Shown: one piece after another, positions 1 through 7,853 of the stretch
Numbering within the stretch: position 1 is the first letter of the stretch
Layout: each line of letters starts with the position of its first letter
Assembly (NCBI GenBank): GCA_028876585.1
Contig: JAGWRL010000308.1
Coordinates: 1-15,962, forward strand
Direction of reading: 5' to 3'
Source: Pseudomonadota bacterium
GTDB taxonomy: Bacteria; Pseudomonadota; Alphaproteobacteria; Rhizobiales; Beijerinckiaceae
DNA: 15,962 nucleotides
Notes under the pieces: generated by a model
The model's input: only the letters and a program-made list of their open reading frames with translations
Told to the model about the DNA's origin: nothing
The model's database searches: none
Translations under genes and position numbers: made by a program

Positions 1-755
1 AGCGCAACCCGCGGGACGGCGAAAGCTTTTTCGGCGCCGCGGTGCGCAAGCTGGAGCTGGACGTGCGTTACGACGCCGCGGCGCTGGCGCGCATGCCCGC
101 GACCGGCCCCGTCGTCATCGTCGCCAACCACCCCTATGGCGTGCTCGACGGCATCGTCATTTCCTGGCTGGTGGAGAAGGTGCGGCGCGATTTCGTCGTG
201 CTGACCAACGCTGTCCTGATGCGCGCGCCGGAACTGCGCGACCATATCCTGCCGATCGATTTCGCCGGCACGGAGGCGGCCACCCGCACCAATGTCGAAA
301 GCCGCGCCGCCGCGCGCGCGTTGCTGGAGCGCGGCGGCTGCGTCGTCGTGTTTCCCGCCGGCGGCGTGTCGACCGCGCCGGATCGCTGGGGCCGCCGTCC
401 GGCGGTCGATGCGCGCTGGCAGCCGTTCATCGCCGCGCTGGCGCAGCGCGCCAAGGCGACCGTCGTGCCGGTCTGGTTCGGCGGCCAGAACAGCCGGCTG
501 TTCCAGATCGCCAGCCACTTAAGCGCGACGCTGCGGCTGTCGCTGATTTTCCATGAGGTGAAGGCGCGCATCGGCACGCTGCTGCCGGTCGAGATCGGCG
601 CGCCGATCCCGTTCGCCGCATTGGCCGCGATCAAGGACCGGCAGGCGCTGGCCGATCACCTGCACGATGTCGTCTATGCGCTCGCCGTTCCCGACCGCGC
701 CCGGCCGGCGAAATTCCGGCTCGGGCGGCTGATGCCGGGGCGCCGCGCGGCGTAG
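1..755 (+). CDS. Lysophospholipid acyltransferase family protein (PlsC-like), 5'-truncated by window edge
   Basis: The frame is open from the first complete codon (position 3) and the upstream residues read naturally into the family, so the true start probably lies left of the window; a GTG at 42 is the first start codon inside it but is unlikely to be real. Counting from that GTG, the acyltransferase block I is NHPYGVLDG at residues 29-37, with the His and Asp of an H-X5-D arrangement seen in this hemolysin-associated/PlsC-like subgroup. FPAGGVST near residue 104 corresponds to the FPEGT-like block that binds the glycerol phosphate part. Members transfer acyl chains to lysophospholipids or acyl carriers at the inner face of the membrane; the exact substrate cannot be read from sequence. 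It ends two bases before the stop of the convergent ferritin-like gene. The family call is firm and the substrate unknown. Confidence 0.85.
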   Translation, partial: RNPRDGESFFGAAVRKLELDVRYDAAALARMPATGPVVIVANHPYGVLDGIVISWLVEKVRRDFVVLTNAVLMRAPELRDHILPIDFAGTEAATRTNVESRAAARALLERGGCVVVFPAGGVSTAPDRWGRRPAVDARWQPFIAALAQRAKATVVPVWFGGQNSRLFQIASHLSATLRLSLIFHEVKARIGTLLPVEIGAPIPFAALAAIKDRQALADHLHDVVYALAVPDRARPAKFRLGRLMPGRRAA

Positions 756-757
756 GC

Positions 758-1714
758 TCAGGAACTGCCGATCAACACGCCGACCGCCAGCACTAGCGCG
801 CCGCCAAGCATCACCTTGGCGATCGCCGACAGCGGCGGCGTCTCCATGTAGCGGTATTGGATATAGGCGATGATCGCCAGCTCCATCGCCACGACGACGC
901 AGGCGACCACCGTCGCGGTCCAGAAATTCGGGATCAGATAGGGCAGGGTGTGGCCGATGCCGCCGGCGATGGTCATCAGCCCGCAGACGAGGCCGCGCAG
1001 CAGCGGCGTGCCGCGCCCCGACAATTTGCCGTCGTCGGCCAAAGCCTCGGCGAAGCCCATCGAGATGCCGGCGCCGATCGAGGCGGCGAGGCCGACCAGG
1101 AAGGCGTTCCAGCTGTTATGGGTGGCGAAGGCGGCGGCGAACACCGGCGCCAGCGTCGAGACCGAGCCGTCCATCAGCCCGACCAGCCCCGGCTGGATGA
1201 TTTGCAGGATGAAGCGCTTGCGCTGGTCCTCGTCCTCCTTGTGGCGCGCGTCGTCGGTCAGCAGCCGGCTCTCCAGCCGCGCGGCGTCGCGCTGGTGCTG
1301 GTCCTCGATGGCGGCGAGATCGCCGAGCAGCTTGCGAATGCCGGCGTCGGTCGAGCGCTCGGCGGCGAGCCGATAGAAGCGGGCGGCGTCCGCCTCCATC
1401 TCCTCGGCGGCGTTGCGCACGCGGTCGATCGGCAGCGGCTTCATGTGCCAGACCGGGCGGCGCACGATCGTGCCCTTGATGTCCTGGCGGCGGATCAGCG
1501 GAATGTGTTGGCCGAATTTGGAGACGTACATGTCGATCAGCACGCGCCGATGCTCGTTCTCCTCGGCCGCCATCTCCTCGAACACTTTGGCGCTGGTGGG
1601 ATAGTCGTCGCGCAGCGCGAGGGCGTAATCGCCGTAAATGCGGCCGTCCTCCTCCTCGTTGGCGATCGCCAGCGCCAGCAATTCGCTCTCGGACAGCTCG
1701 GTGAAACTCCGCAT
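758..1714 (-). CDS. mbfA: Membrane-bound ferritin / iron exporter, rubrerythrin-VIT1 fusion (MbfA type)
   Basis: The 318-residue protein has two parts. Residues 10-150 form a ferritin-like (rubrerythrin) four-helix domain with carboxylate/histidine ligands, including E20 and the E-x-x-H pairs E52/H55 and E137/H140. Residues 168-318 form a VIT1/CCC1-type membrane domain with about five hydrophobic segments, starting at the [15 protein letters not shown] stretch. This fusion and length match MbfA of Bradyrhizobium and Agrobacterium, which exports iron and protects against iron and peroxide stress; the ferritin part is thought to oxidise or sense iron and the VIT1 part to transport it across the inner membrane. 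The ATG is preceded by AGGGG at a six-base spacing. In relatives the gene is controlled by Irr, but I do not see a clear Irr-type inverted repeat in the 118 bases upstream. It converges with the acyltransferase and diverges from proB. Confidence 0.9.
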   Translation of the reverse strand: MRSFTELSESELLALAIANEEEDGRIYGDYALALRDDYPTSAKVFEEMAAEENEHRRVLIDMYVSKFGQHIPLIRRQDIKGTIVRRPVWHMKPLPIDRVRNAAEEMEADAARFYRLAAERSTDAGIRKLLGDLAAIEDQHQRDAARLESRLLTDDARHKEDEDQRKRFILQIIQPGLVGLMDGSVSTLAPVFAAAFATHNSWNAFLVGLAASIGAGISMGFAEALADDGKLSGRGTPLLRGLVCGLMTIAGGIGHTLPYLIPNFWTATVVACVVVAMELAIIAYIQYRYMETPPLSAIAKVMLGGALVLAVGVLIGSS

Positions 1715-1739
1715 ACCACACCCCTATTGCCGCCGCGGA

Positions 1740-1768
1740 GGCTTAAGGGCTGGCGGGGGGACTGACAA
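1740..1768 (-). promoter_or_regulatory. Possible promoter of the ferritin-like gene
   Basis: On the minus strand TTGTCA (1768-1763, five of six consensus bases) is followed after 17 bases by TAAGCC (1745-1740), a weak -10. This would give a short leader before the ATG at 1714. The call rests only on spacing and position and is tentative. Confidence 0.25.
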
Positions 1769-1770
1769 CC

Positions 1771-1799
1771 TTGAAGGCGGGAGCCAAAAGCTCTAGGGC
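1771..1799 (+). promoter_or_regulatory. Possible promoter of proB
   Basis: TTGAAG (1771-1776) is followed after 17 bases by TAGGGC (1794-1799), a poor -10 match. A start about seven bases further on would give a leader of about 27 bases to the GTG at 1833. It overlaps the divergent candidate promoter region. Tentative. Confidence 0.22.
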
Positions 1800-1832
1800 C
1801 AGCATTTCCCCGACCCGGAGCGCGTTTCCCAG

Positions 1833-2960
1833 GTGGCCGATCTTCCCGAGCTGCGCCAGTTCAACAAAATCGTCGTCAAGGTCGGCTCCTCGCTGCTGGT
1901 CGATCGCGCGGCGGGCGCCTTGAAACAAGCGTGGCTCGACGCGCTGGTGGACGACATCGCGCATTTGCACGCGCGCGGCGCGCAGGTGCTGGTGGTCTCC
2001 TCCGGCGCCATCGCGCTCGGCCGCACGATGCTCGGCCTGCCCAAGGGCGCGCTGAAGCTGGAGGACAGCCAGGCCGCCGCAGCGGTGGGCCAGATTTCGC
2101 TCGCCCGCGCCTGGAGCCACGCGCTGCACGCCAGGGACATCGTGGCGGGGCAGGTGCTGTTGACGCTCAACGACACCGAGGAGCGCCGGCGCTATCTCAA
2201 TGCGCGCGAGACGCTGGCCCGGCTGTGCGCGATGCGCGCGATCCCCGTCATCAACGAGAACGACACCGTCGCCACCAGCGAGATCCGCTATGGCGACAAC
2301 GACCGGCTGGCGGCGCGCGTCGCCACCATGGCGAGCGCCGACCTGCTGGTGCTGCTGTCCGACATCGAGGGGCTCTATTCGGCGCCGCCGAAGGACGACC
2401 CCGACGCAAGGCTGATCCCCGTCGTCGAGCGCGTCACCCCGGCGATCGAGGCGATCGCCGGCGGCGCGGCGTCGGAACTGTCGCGCGGCGGCATGCGCAC
2501 CAAGATCGACGCGGCGCGCATCGCCACGCAAGCCGGCACGCATATGGTGATCGCCGACGGCCGCGTCGCGCATCCGCTGGCGCGCGTCGCCGCCAAGGCG
2601 CCCTGCACCTGGTTCCTCACCCCCTCGACGCCGATGCAGGCGCGAAAAGTGTGGATCGGCGGCACGCTGGAGACCAAGGGCGCGGTCACGGTCGACGCCG
2701 GCGCGGCGCGCGCGCTTAAAAGCGGCAAGAGCCTGCTGCCGGCCGGCGTGATCGGCGTCGAGGGCGTGTTTTCGCGCGGCGATTGCGTGACGATTCGCGA
2801 CGAGCGCGGGGCGGAGATCGGCCGCGGCCTGATCGCCTACGACGCTTTGCACGCCGAGCGCCTGCGCGGCCGCAACTCGCGCGACATCGCCCACATTCTC
2901 GGCACGCCGGGCCGCGCCGAGATGATCCACCGCGACGATATGGCGCTCGACGGGGGTTGA
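1833..2960 (+). CDS. proB: Glutamate 5-kinase
   Basis: ProB phosphorylates L-glutamate to glutamyl 5-phosphate, the first and usually feedback-inhibited step of proline synthesis in the cytoplasm. The 375 residues match the family's usual length. An amino-acid kinase domain (about 10-250) carries KVGSSLL at 16-22, SSGAIALG at 56-63, the glutamate/proline-site loop NENDTV at 141-146, the GDNDRLA segment at 154-160 and LSDIEGLY at 175-182. A C-terminal PUA domain (about 267-365) follows. The GTG start at 1833 puts the conserved Lys-Val-Gly-Ser motif at the expected distance from the N-terminus; GGAG at 1817-1820 is a rather distant ribosome-binding site. In many alphaproteobacteria proB lies in an obgE-proB-proA cluster. 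Here neither neighbour is present, and proB faces a convergent glycosyltransferase gene 24 bases downstream. Confidence 0.97.
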   Translation: MADLPELRQFNKIVVKVGSSLLVDRAAGALKQAWLDALVDDIAHLHARGAQVLVVSSGAIALGRTMLGLPKGALKLEDSQAAAAVGQISLARAWSHALHARDIVAGQVLLTLNDTEERRRYLNARETLARLCAMRAIPVINENDTVATSEIRYGDNDRLAARVATMASADLLVLLSDIEGLYSAPPKDDPDARLIPVVERVTPAIEAIAGGAASELSRGGMRTKIDAARIATQAGTHMVIADGRVAHPLARVAAKAPCTWFLTPSTPMQARKVWIGGTLETKGAVTVDAGAARALKSGKSLLPAGVIGVEGVFSRGDCVTIRDERGAEIGRGLIAYDALHAERLRGRNSRDIAHILGTPGRAEMIHRDDMALDGG

Positions 2961-2984
2961 GGCGGGTTACGCCCGAATCGCGCG

Positions 2985-3680
2985 CTAAATCGCCAGATTC
3001 GGCAGGATGCGCTGCGCCGCCGATTGCGCCAGCCGGCCGCCGCCCTCCTTGCGGCGCACGAAATGCACCGTGCCCTCGGGCGCGACATGCGTCACCCCGG
3101 CGCGCACGGTGGCGAGGTTGAACGTCCAATCCTCATGGCCGAACCCCGCCTCAAGCGCATTGGCGGCGAAGGGGAAGCGGCGGTGCAGATCGGCCCGCGC
3201 AAAGGTGGCGCTGGTCCAGAAATTGCCGGCCCGCAGCAGCGTCATGTCGAGACAATCCGTCTCCATGTCGGGATGCAGCCAGGCGATCGGCGCGGCGTCG
3301 CGGCCGAACACATAGTTGAGCCGGGGATGGACGACGACGTCGCGCCCCTCGCGCTGGCGCAACTGCCGCGCCGCGACGGCGAGCCAGTTCTCGCCCATCA
3401 GATCGTCGCCGTCGAGAAAGGCGATATGCGCGCCGCGCGCCTGCGCGACGCCGAAATTGCGCGCCAGAGCCGGATCGCCGAAATCCACATGCTCGACCCG
3501 CGCCGCGTCGCCGAACCGGGCGACCGCGCGCGCGGCGGCCTCGTCGCCGCGATCGATCACGACGAGAATTTCGCAGTTGAGTTCCGGCGCCGCCGCGATC
3601 GCCGCCGCCGCGCTGCGCAACGCCGCGACCGCGATCCGCCCTTCACGATGCAGCGTGACGACGACGCTCACGTCGATCAT
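2985..3680 (-). CDS. Glycosyltransferase family 2 (GT-A fold)
   Basis: The 231-residue protein begins with the typical GT-A strand (VSVVVTLHREGR, residues 4-15) and has the nucleotide-sugar and metal-binding motif FLDGDDL at 88-94. The acceptor-side motif GHEDW at 181-185 holds the usual catalytic-base position. It should add a single sugar to a growing glycan on the cytoplasmic side; donor and acceptor are unknown. The ATG at 3680 is chosen over upstream in-frame codons because it overlaps the stop of the preceding GT4 gene as ATGA and is preceded by a G-rich ribosome-binding site (AGGGGGG, six bases away). The longer in-frame extension would overlap the conserved end of that neighbour. No membrane segment is seen. 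It is the second gene of a two-gene operon and converges on proB. Confidence 0.88.
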   Translation of the reverse strand: MIDVSVVVTLHREGRIAVAALRSAAAAIAAAPELNCEILVVIDRGDEAAARAVARFGDAARVEHVDFGDPALARNFGVAQARGAHIAFLDGDDLMGENWLAVAARQLRQREGRDVVVHPRLNYVFGRDAAPIAWLHPDMETDCLDMTLLRAGNFWTSATFARADLHRRFPFAANALEAGFGHEDWTFNLATVRAGVTHVAPEGTVHFVRRKEGGGRLAQSAAQRILPNLAI

Positions 3681-5611
3681 GCGCCGCCCCCCTGCGTCAG
3701 CTTGCGCAAGCCGTCGGCGAAAGCCGCGTCGGAATGGCGCGTCAGCAGGCGTTCGCGCATCGCCTGCGCCCGCGCCAGCGCCTCGTCGGGGCGCGCCAGC
3801 GCGTCGCGGATCGCGGCGACGAAAGCTTCCGCGCCGGCCGCGCGCGGGACCAGCCAGCCGGTCGTCGCGTCGACGAGATCGGCGACGCCGCCGACGTCGC
3901 GCGCCACGATCGGCAGGCCGGCGGCGCCGGCTTCGAGCAGCACGTTGGGCAGCCCTTCCCAGCGCGCGGTGTGCAGGAACAGCGACGCCTCGTGCAGCGG
4001 CAGATCGGCGAAATCGTCGAAGGCGCCGCCGATGCGGAAATTGCCGGTCGCGACCGCCGAAGTCTCGGCCGCCGCGCCGCCATAGGCGCAAAAGTCGATC
4101 TCGGGCGCGAGTCGCGCCGCCTCGGCCGCGACGTCGAGCGCCTTTTGCGCGGTGAACCGGCCGGCCCAGATCACCTGGCGGCGGCGTCGCTCGCCGCGCA
4201 GATTGTCGGCGACCGACTCCAGCGCCACGCCGTCGAGCCGCGCGTCGACCGGCAGCGGCAAAGTGAAGAATTTCGCCAGATCGTCGCCGTCAAAACCGTG
4301 ATCGGCGGCGAATTCGTCCCTCACTCGGCCGTTGTCGCTGACCACGGCGGCGAGATGGTCGATCGCGCGGCCGAGCCGCGTCCAGGCGTAGCCGGCGCGC
4401 CGGCCGGCGTCGTCGTAATCCTGGCAGAAGGCGAAACCGTAGAGGCGCATCTGCGACTTCAGCGCGTGGCCGTATTTCTCCACCACGTCCCAGCCGAACC
4501 GGCTGTTGACGACATAGAGATGGCGGCAGCCGGCGAAACGCAGGAAATTGCAGAACGCGACATAGGTGTCGCCGACATCGTCGACCTCATGCGCGATTTT
4601 GGCGATTCGCAGCCTTTGGCTGACCGGCGCCCAATCGAGCGCCTGCGCGTCATTGTCCTGCGTGCAGACGATCAGCACCCGCGCGGCGGGGTCGCTCTCC
4701 AGCAGTCCGCGCGCGACATGCAGCACGGCGCGGTCGGCGCCGCCGCGCTTCAGCCACGGCGTCAGGATCACATGCGCGTGCGGCTGGCGCCCCGTCGCCT
4801 TGGCGAGCAGTCGGTAGAGCCGGAACTCGCGCCGCGCCATGTCGTAGCCGTTCAGCAGCGGCGTGGCGGCGAGGTCGGCGAACGGCTTGACGATGTCGGG
4901 GTCGAGCGCGGCGGCCTTCTCGATCAACGCCGCCGCGCGGCCGATCGGGCCGCGTTCCTTCGGCGCCGCGCGGCCCATCGCCTCGCCGTAGCGCACGAAG
5001 TGGACCAGCGGATTGACGCCGCGCGAATCGGGATAAAGCAGCCGATAGCCGGCGCCGTCGAATTCGGCGGAGGGGTTGATCACGTCGGCGTCGCTGGTGA
5101 GGTAGAACAACAGCGCCGGTCGGTCGTCGCGCGGGTCGAGCCGGCGCTGCTGGGCGGCGAGATAGGCGGGATCGACGTATTTGTGCGGTTGCAGCAGCGG
5201 CCCGCGCGACAGCGCATAGGCGATCAGCGGATCGCCGGAAAAATCCGGCGCGAGCTGGCTTTTGAGCAGCGCGAGATCGACCAGCGGATGCGGGTCGCGC
5301 CCCTCGCGATGCCCGTTGTCGAGATAATGCTGCAACAGGTTGACGCCCGCCGCCACGACGTCGGGATTGCGCTCGGCGTAAAAGCTTGGGTCGAACAGCG
5401 GGTGCGGCGGCGCGCGGGCGGCGTCGCCACGCTCGAAATAATGCGCGGCGGGATCGAGCCCATCGAGCGCCTGGCCGCGCGCGGCGAGCGCGGCGGCGTA
5501 GAAATCAGGGTCGAACAGCGGGGAATGGCGCACGCGATCGACGGGGTCGGCGGCGGGCGGCTCCCCGTCCATCCGTTTCAGCTCCAGGAACGGTCTAAGT
5601 CTGAGTTTCAC
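3677..5611 (-). CDS. Glycosyltransferase, GT4-type (GT-B fold), with N-terminal FD-x-x-FY repeat region
   Basis: The C-terminal half (about 280-640) is a GT-B enzyme: WAGRFTAQK at 482-490 opens the donor-binding domain, and EGLPNVLLEAG at 552-562 holds the E-x7-E motif (E552, E560) of retaining GT4 enzymes. The N-terminal 30-217 holds about three to four degenerate units of roughly 40 residues, such as PLFDPSFYAERNPDVVAAG (71-89) followed by HYLDNGHREGRDP. Such units occur ahead of glycosyltransferase domains in many large surface-glycan proteins, and their role is not settled. Protein length is 644 residues with GTG at 5611. An ATG at 5572 (residue 14), with GGAG nine bases upstream, is an equally good start. 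It is the first gene of an operon, ending in a 4-base overlap with the GT2 gene. It probably extends or initiates the polysaccharide exported by the adjacent ABC system. Confidence 0.85.
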   Translation of the reverse strand: MKLRLRPFLELKRMDGEPPAADPVDRVRHSPLFDPDFYAAALAARGQALDGLDPAAHYFERGDAARAPPHPLFDPSFYAERNPDVVAAGVNLLQHYLDNGHREGRDPHPLVDLALLKSQLAPDFSGDPLIAYALSRGPLLQPHKYVDPAYLAAQQRRLDPRDDRPALLFYLTSDADVINPSAEFDGAGYRLLYPDSRGVNPLVHFVRYGEAMGRAAPKERGPIGRAAALIEKAAALDPDIVKPFADLAATPLLNGYDMARREFRLYRLLAKATGRQPHAHVILTPWLKRGGADRAVLHVARGLLESDPAARVLIVCTQDNDAQALDWAPVSQRLRIAKIAHEVDDVGDTYVAFCNFLRFAGCRHLYVVNSRFGWDVVEKYGHALKSQMRLYGFAFCQDYDDAGRRAGYAWTRLGRAIDHLAAVVSDNGRVRDEFAADHGFDGDDLAKFFTLPLPVDARLDGVALESVADNLRGERRRRQVIWAGRFTAQKALDVAAEAARLAPEIDFCAYGGAAAETSAVATGNFRIGGAFDDFADLPLHEASLFLHTARWEGLPNVLLEAGAAGLPIVARDVGGVADLVDATTGWLVPRAAGAEAFVAAIRDALARPDEALARAQAMRERLLTRHSDAAFADGLRKLTQGGGA

Positions 5612-5629
5612 ATCCTATTTCGTTCTTAG

Positions 5630-5670
5630 CGAGAAGCGAAGCGAAAACAGCGCGTCCCGAGAAGTTTCTC
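5630..5670. repeat. Short direct repeat and inverted repeat in the leader of the glycosyltransferase operon
   Basis: CGAGAAG occurs at 5630-5636 and again at 5658-5664. The second copy is also the left part of a near-perfect dyad GAGAA-GT-TTCTC (5659-5670). The two-base centre is too small for an RNA hairpin, so if functional it would act as a DNA site, for example a regulator-binding dyad. It lies between the candidate promoter and the start codon. It could be chance. Confidence 0.25.
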
Positions 5671-5706
5671 ACGCGGAAGCCTTAACGTCGTCGCGCTGAC
5701 ATGTTG

Positions 5707-5734
5707 ACTATACTCACAATGCGGGTGGGCGCAA
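5707..5734 (-). promoter_or_regulatory. Candidate sigma70 promoter for the glycosyltransferase operon
   Basis: On the minus strand TTGCGC (5734-5729) and TATAGT (5712-5707, five of six consensus bases) are separated by 16 bases. Transcription would begin near 5700 and leave a leader of about 90 bases before the GTG at 5611. The surrounding 5612-5742 interval is visibly richer in A and T than the flanking genes. This is the best promoter-like match I found in the window. Confidence 0.5.
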
Positions 5735-5742
5735 CTTCGCCG

Positions 5743-6552
5743 CTATTGCAGGATGCGCCCGCGCATCGTGCGCTCCATCACCAGGCCGATGAAAATGGCG
5801 CTGACGGCGAAGCCGAGCATGTAGCGCTTGTCGAGCAACTCGCCGAGCCCGTAACCCTCGTAATAGGCCGAGCGCATCCATTCGACGCCGATCAGCGCCG
5901 AGTTCCACGACAGCCAGTAGCGCACCCCCGCCGGCAATTCGTCCGGCACCATGATCACGCCCGAGGCGATCCACAGCACGATCTGGAACAGCGAGAACGG
6001 CGTGAACCAGAACGGGAAGATGCCGGCGATCACGCCGTTGACGATGCCAAAGCCCAAGCCGAGCAGCATGCTGGCGAGCATTGCGTACATCGCCTCCTGC
6101 GGGCGCGGCGGCTTCACGTCGACGCCCATCGCGGTCAGGATGACCATGGTGACGATCACCACCACCGCCGCGTTCAGCACCTCCAGCGTCGCGCGGGCGA
6201 TCAGAATGTCGCCCACCTTGACGATGGGGTAGGCGAGCAGCGGCTTGTTCAGCATCACGCCGAGCATGGTGAAGCGCGACATGTAGTTGAAGCACATGAA
6301 CGGGATCAGCCCGGTGGCGAAGAACAGCGAGGCGTTGTCGCCATAGGGCGGGGCGCGCCCGGCCGCGCCGTTGATGAGGATCAGAATGAAGATATGCGAC
6401 ACCGGCCAGGCGATGGCGATGATGAAGCCGAGCGGCGTGCCGAAGAACCGCGTCTGCACGTCGCGCATGATCAGCGCGACCAGAATCCGGCCATGCGCGG
6501 CCAGCAGATCGAACGGCGCGAACCGGGGGGCCAGACCTGCGCGCGCGCTCAC
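5743..6552 (-). CDS. kpsM: Capsule/exopolysaccharide ABC exporter permease (KpsM / ABC-2 type)
   Basis: The 269-residue integral membrane protein has about six hydrophobic segments (roughly 41-61, 76-98, 122-143, 155-178, 184-202 and 245-262). Its N-terminal cytoplasmic stretch contains IMRDVQTRFFGTPLGF (28-43), the conserved entry to the first membrane helix in the KpsM/CtrC/BexB group of ABC-2 permeases. With the KpsT-type ATPase it should move a lipid-linked polysaccharide across the inner membrane. The GTG at 6552 overlaps the preceding gene's stop as GTGA; longer in-frame versions run through the conserved end of that gene in another frame and are not credible. It is last in a five-gene operon, separated from its ATPase partner by three genes, which is unusual because kpsM and kpsT are normally adjacent. 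Confidence 0.92.
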   Translation of the reverse strand: MSARAGLAPRFAPFDLLAAHGRILVALIMRDVQTRFFGTPLGFIIAIAWPVSHIFILILINGAAGRAPPYGDNASLFFATGLIPFMCFNYMSRFTMLGVMLNKPLLAYPIVKVGDILIARATLEVLNAAVVVIVTMVILTAMGVDVKPPRPQEAMYAMLASMLLGLGFGIVNGVIAGIFPFWFTPFSLFQIVLWIASGVIMVPDELPAGVRYWLSWNSALIGVEWMRSAYYEGYGLGELLDKRYMLGFAVSAIFIGLVMERTMRGRILQ

Positions 6553-7835
6553 AGCTTGTGATCCGCCACCAGCGCCGCCACCAGCGCGCCGATGCCCCAC
6601 ACCACCAGCAGCGCCAGCGCGATCAGCGCCGGCGAGGCGAAGCGCAACGGAAACAGCGCGTCCTGCGGCAGAGCGGGCGGCACGAACACGTTGACGTAGA
6701 TCGTCTGCGCCTCGGCGCGCAGCCGCGCCCGCTCCAGCCCGTCGGCGGCGAGGCTGTAGAGCTTCTCGGCGAAGGTGTTGCGCACCAGCAATTCCTCGTA
6801 TTGCGGCAGCAGGTTGGCCAGCGCCTTGGGGTCCTTGGAATGGCTGGTCAGCGTCGCCTTTTCGGTGGCGATTTGCAGGTCGAGTTGATCGAGCCGGCTT
6901 TTCATCGATTGCAGCGTCGGGGCTTCCGGCGACATCGCCCGGCTGGAGACGAGATATTCGGTCTGGATGCGGATGCGCTGGGCGATCAACTCCTCCAGCA
7001 CGCGCCCGGTCGATTCGGCTTGCAGCTTGGGATCGATGAAGCCGGCCTTTTCGCGGAACGCGCGCAGCGACGTCTGCGAGGCGACGATCCGGTCCTGCGC
7101 CAGCGTCACCTCGCGGTCGGCCGCCGCCATCACGTCCTCGCGGGCGCGGGTGGAGACGTCGTTGGCGACCTTCTCGCTGGCTTTCAGGATCGCCTCGGAG
7201 ATCGCCAGCGCGTCCTCGCGCCGGAACGCCTCGACCGTCACGGTGACGATGCCGGAGGGCGGATCGACATAGGCGCTGACCATGTCGCCCCAGTATTTCG
7301 TCAATTCCTCGGGGCTGGCGTTGGCCTTGAGCCGCGCCCACAGGTCGGCCTCCGGGCGGCGGTAAATCTCGCGCAGGTTGAGCGAGCGCGACACTTCGTC
7401 GATGCAGGCGCGGCTGCGGATATAGGCGGCCACGAGATAGGAATCGTCGGTCGCCGCCGACAATCCGCCCATGAACGAGGAGGAGGTGGTCGCCTTCTTC
7501 TCCTTCGAGTCCGGCGTCACCGTGTCCATCATCATCGAATGGACCGCGAATCGCGTCTCGGCGACGTATTGATCGGAGGCGATCAGCAGGAAATAGACGG
7601 TGACCGCGAGCGCGGGGAGGATGACCAGCGCCACGAAGCTGACGAGATAGCCCGACAGCGGCCGGCGCGGCGCCTGCCCGCCGCCCACGCTCACCGGCTG
7701 GGGCGAAATCTCCTCCACGGGCTGCTTGAGGCCGAGCCGCGTCAGCCACCAGCGCGGCGAGGCGGCCGGCTCAAGCGCGATCTCGACCTTGGGCGTCTGG
7801 TTCCGCGCGCTCGTTTCGACCTTCGACACTCGCAT
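6549..7835 (-). CDS. kpsE: KpsE/CtrB/BexC-type polysaccharide co-polymerase, copy 2
   Basis: The 428-residue inner-membrane protein has the layout of the capsule-export co-polymerase (PCP-3, Wzz-like) family: a cytoplasmic N-terminus, a first membrane segment about 62-85, a large periplasmic region with long alpha-helical, coiled-coil-like stretches (about 210-370), and a second membrane segment about 396-424 with a short cytoplasmic tail. SDQYVAETRF (87-96) after the first membrane helix and IYVNVFVPPALP before the second are family hallmarks. It should couple the ABC transporter to the outer-membrane exporter. The ATG at 7835 has GGAAAGG directly before it; the gene begins 18 bases after the unknown protein's stop and overlaps the permease gene. 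It is clearly related to, but strongly diverged from, the other KpsE-type gene in the operon. Confidence 0.9.
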   Translation of the reverse strand: MRVSKVETSARNQTPKVEIALEPAASPRWWLTRLGLKQPVEEISPQPVSVGGGQAPRRPLSGYLVSFVALVILPALAVTVYFLLIASDQYVAETRFAVHSMMMDTVTPDSKEKKATTSSSFMGGLSAATDDSYLVAAYIRSRACIDEVSRSLNLREIYRRPEADLWARLKANASPEELTKYWGDMVSAYVDPPSGIVTVTVEAFRREDALAISEAILKASEKVANDVSTRAREDVMAAADREVTLAQDRIVASQTSLRAFREKAGFIDPKLQAESTGRVLEELIAQRIRIQTEYLVSSRAMSPEAPTLQSMKSRLDQLDLQIATEKATLTSHSKDPKALANLLPQYEELLVRNTFAEKLYSLAADGLERARLRAEAQTIYVNVFVPPALPQDALFPLRFASPALIALALLVVWGIGALVAALVADHKL

Positions 7836-7853
7836 CCTTTCCGACGACGAAGC

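Noticed and set aside
2961..2984. Possible bidirectional terminator between proB and the convergent GT2 gene
   Set aside because: The only inverted repeat (CGGG-ttacg-CCCG) has a four-base stem and is not followed by a T-run in either direction, so it does not meet a reasonable terminator standard.
3681..4091. N-terminal extension of the small GT2 frame into the GT4 gene
   Set aside because: The extension overlaps the conserved C-terminal part of the GT4 enzyme in another frame and is Arg-rich. The ATG at 3680 with ATGA overlap and a G-rich ribosome-binding site is far better supported.
3734..5629. Long plus-strand open frame opposite the GT4 gene
   Set aside because: It is antisense to the GT-B glycosyltransferase, whose donor-site motifs are clear. 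The antisense translation has no recognisable domain and a biased composition.
6553..7749. N-terminal extension of the permease frame through the second kpsE gene
   Set aside because: The extra 400 residues are Arg/Ala/Gly-rich and out of frame with the conserved KpsE protein. The real permease starts at the GTG overlapping the KpsE stop, matching the normal KpsM length.
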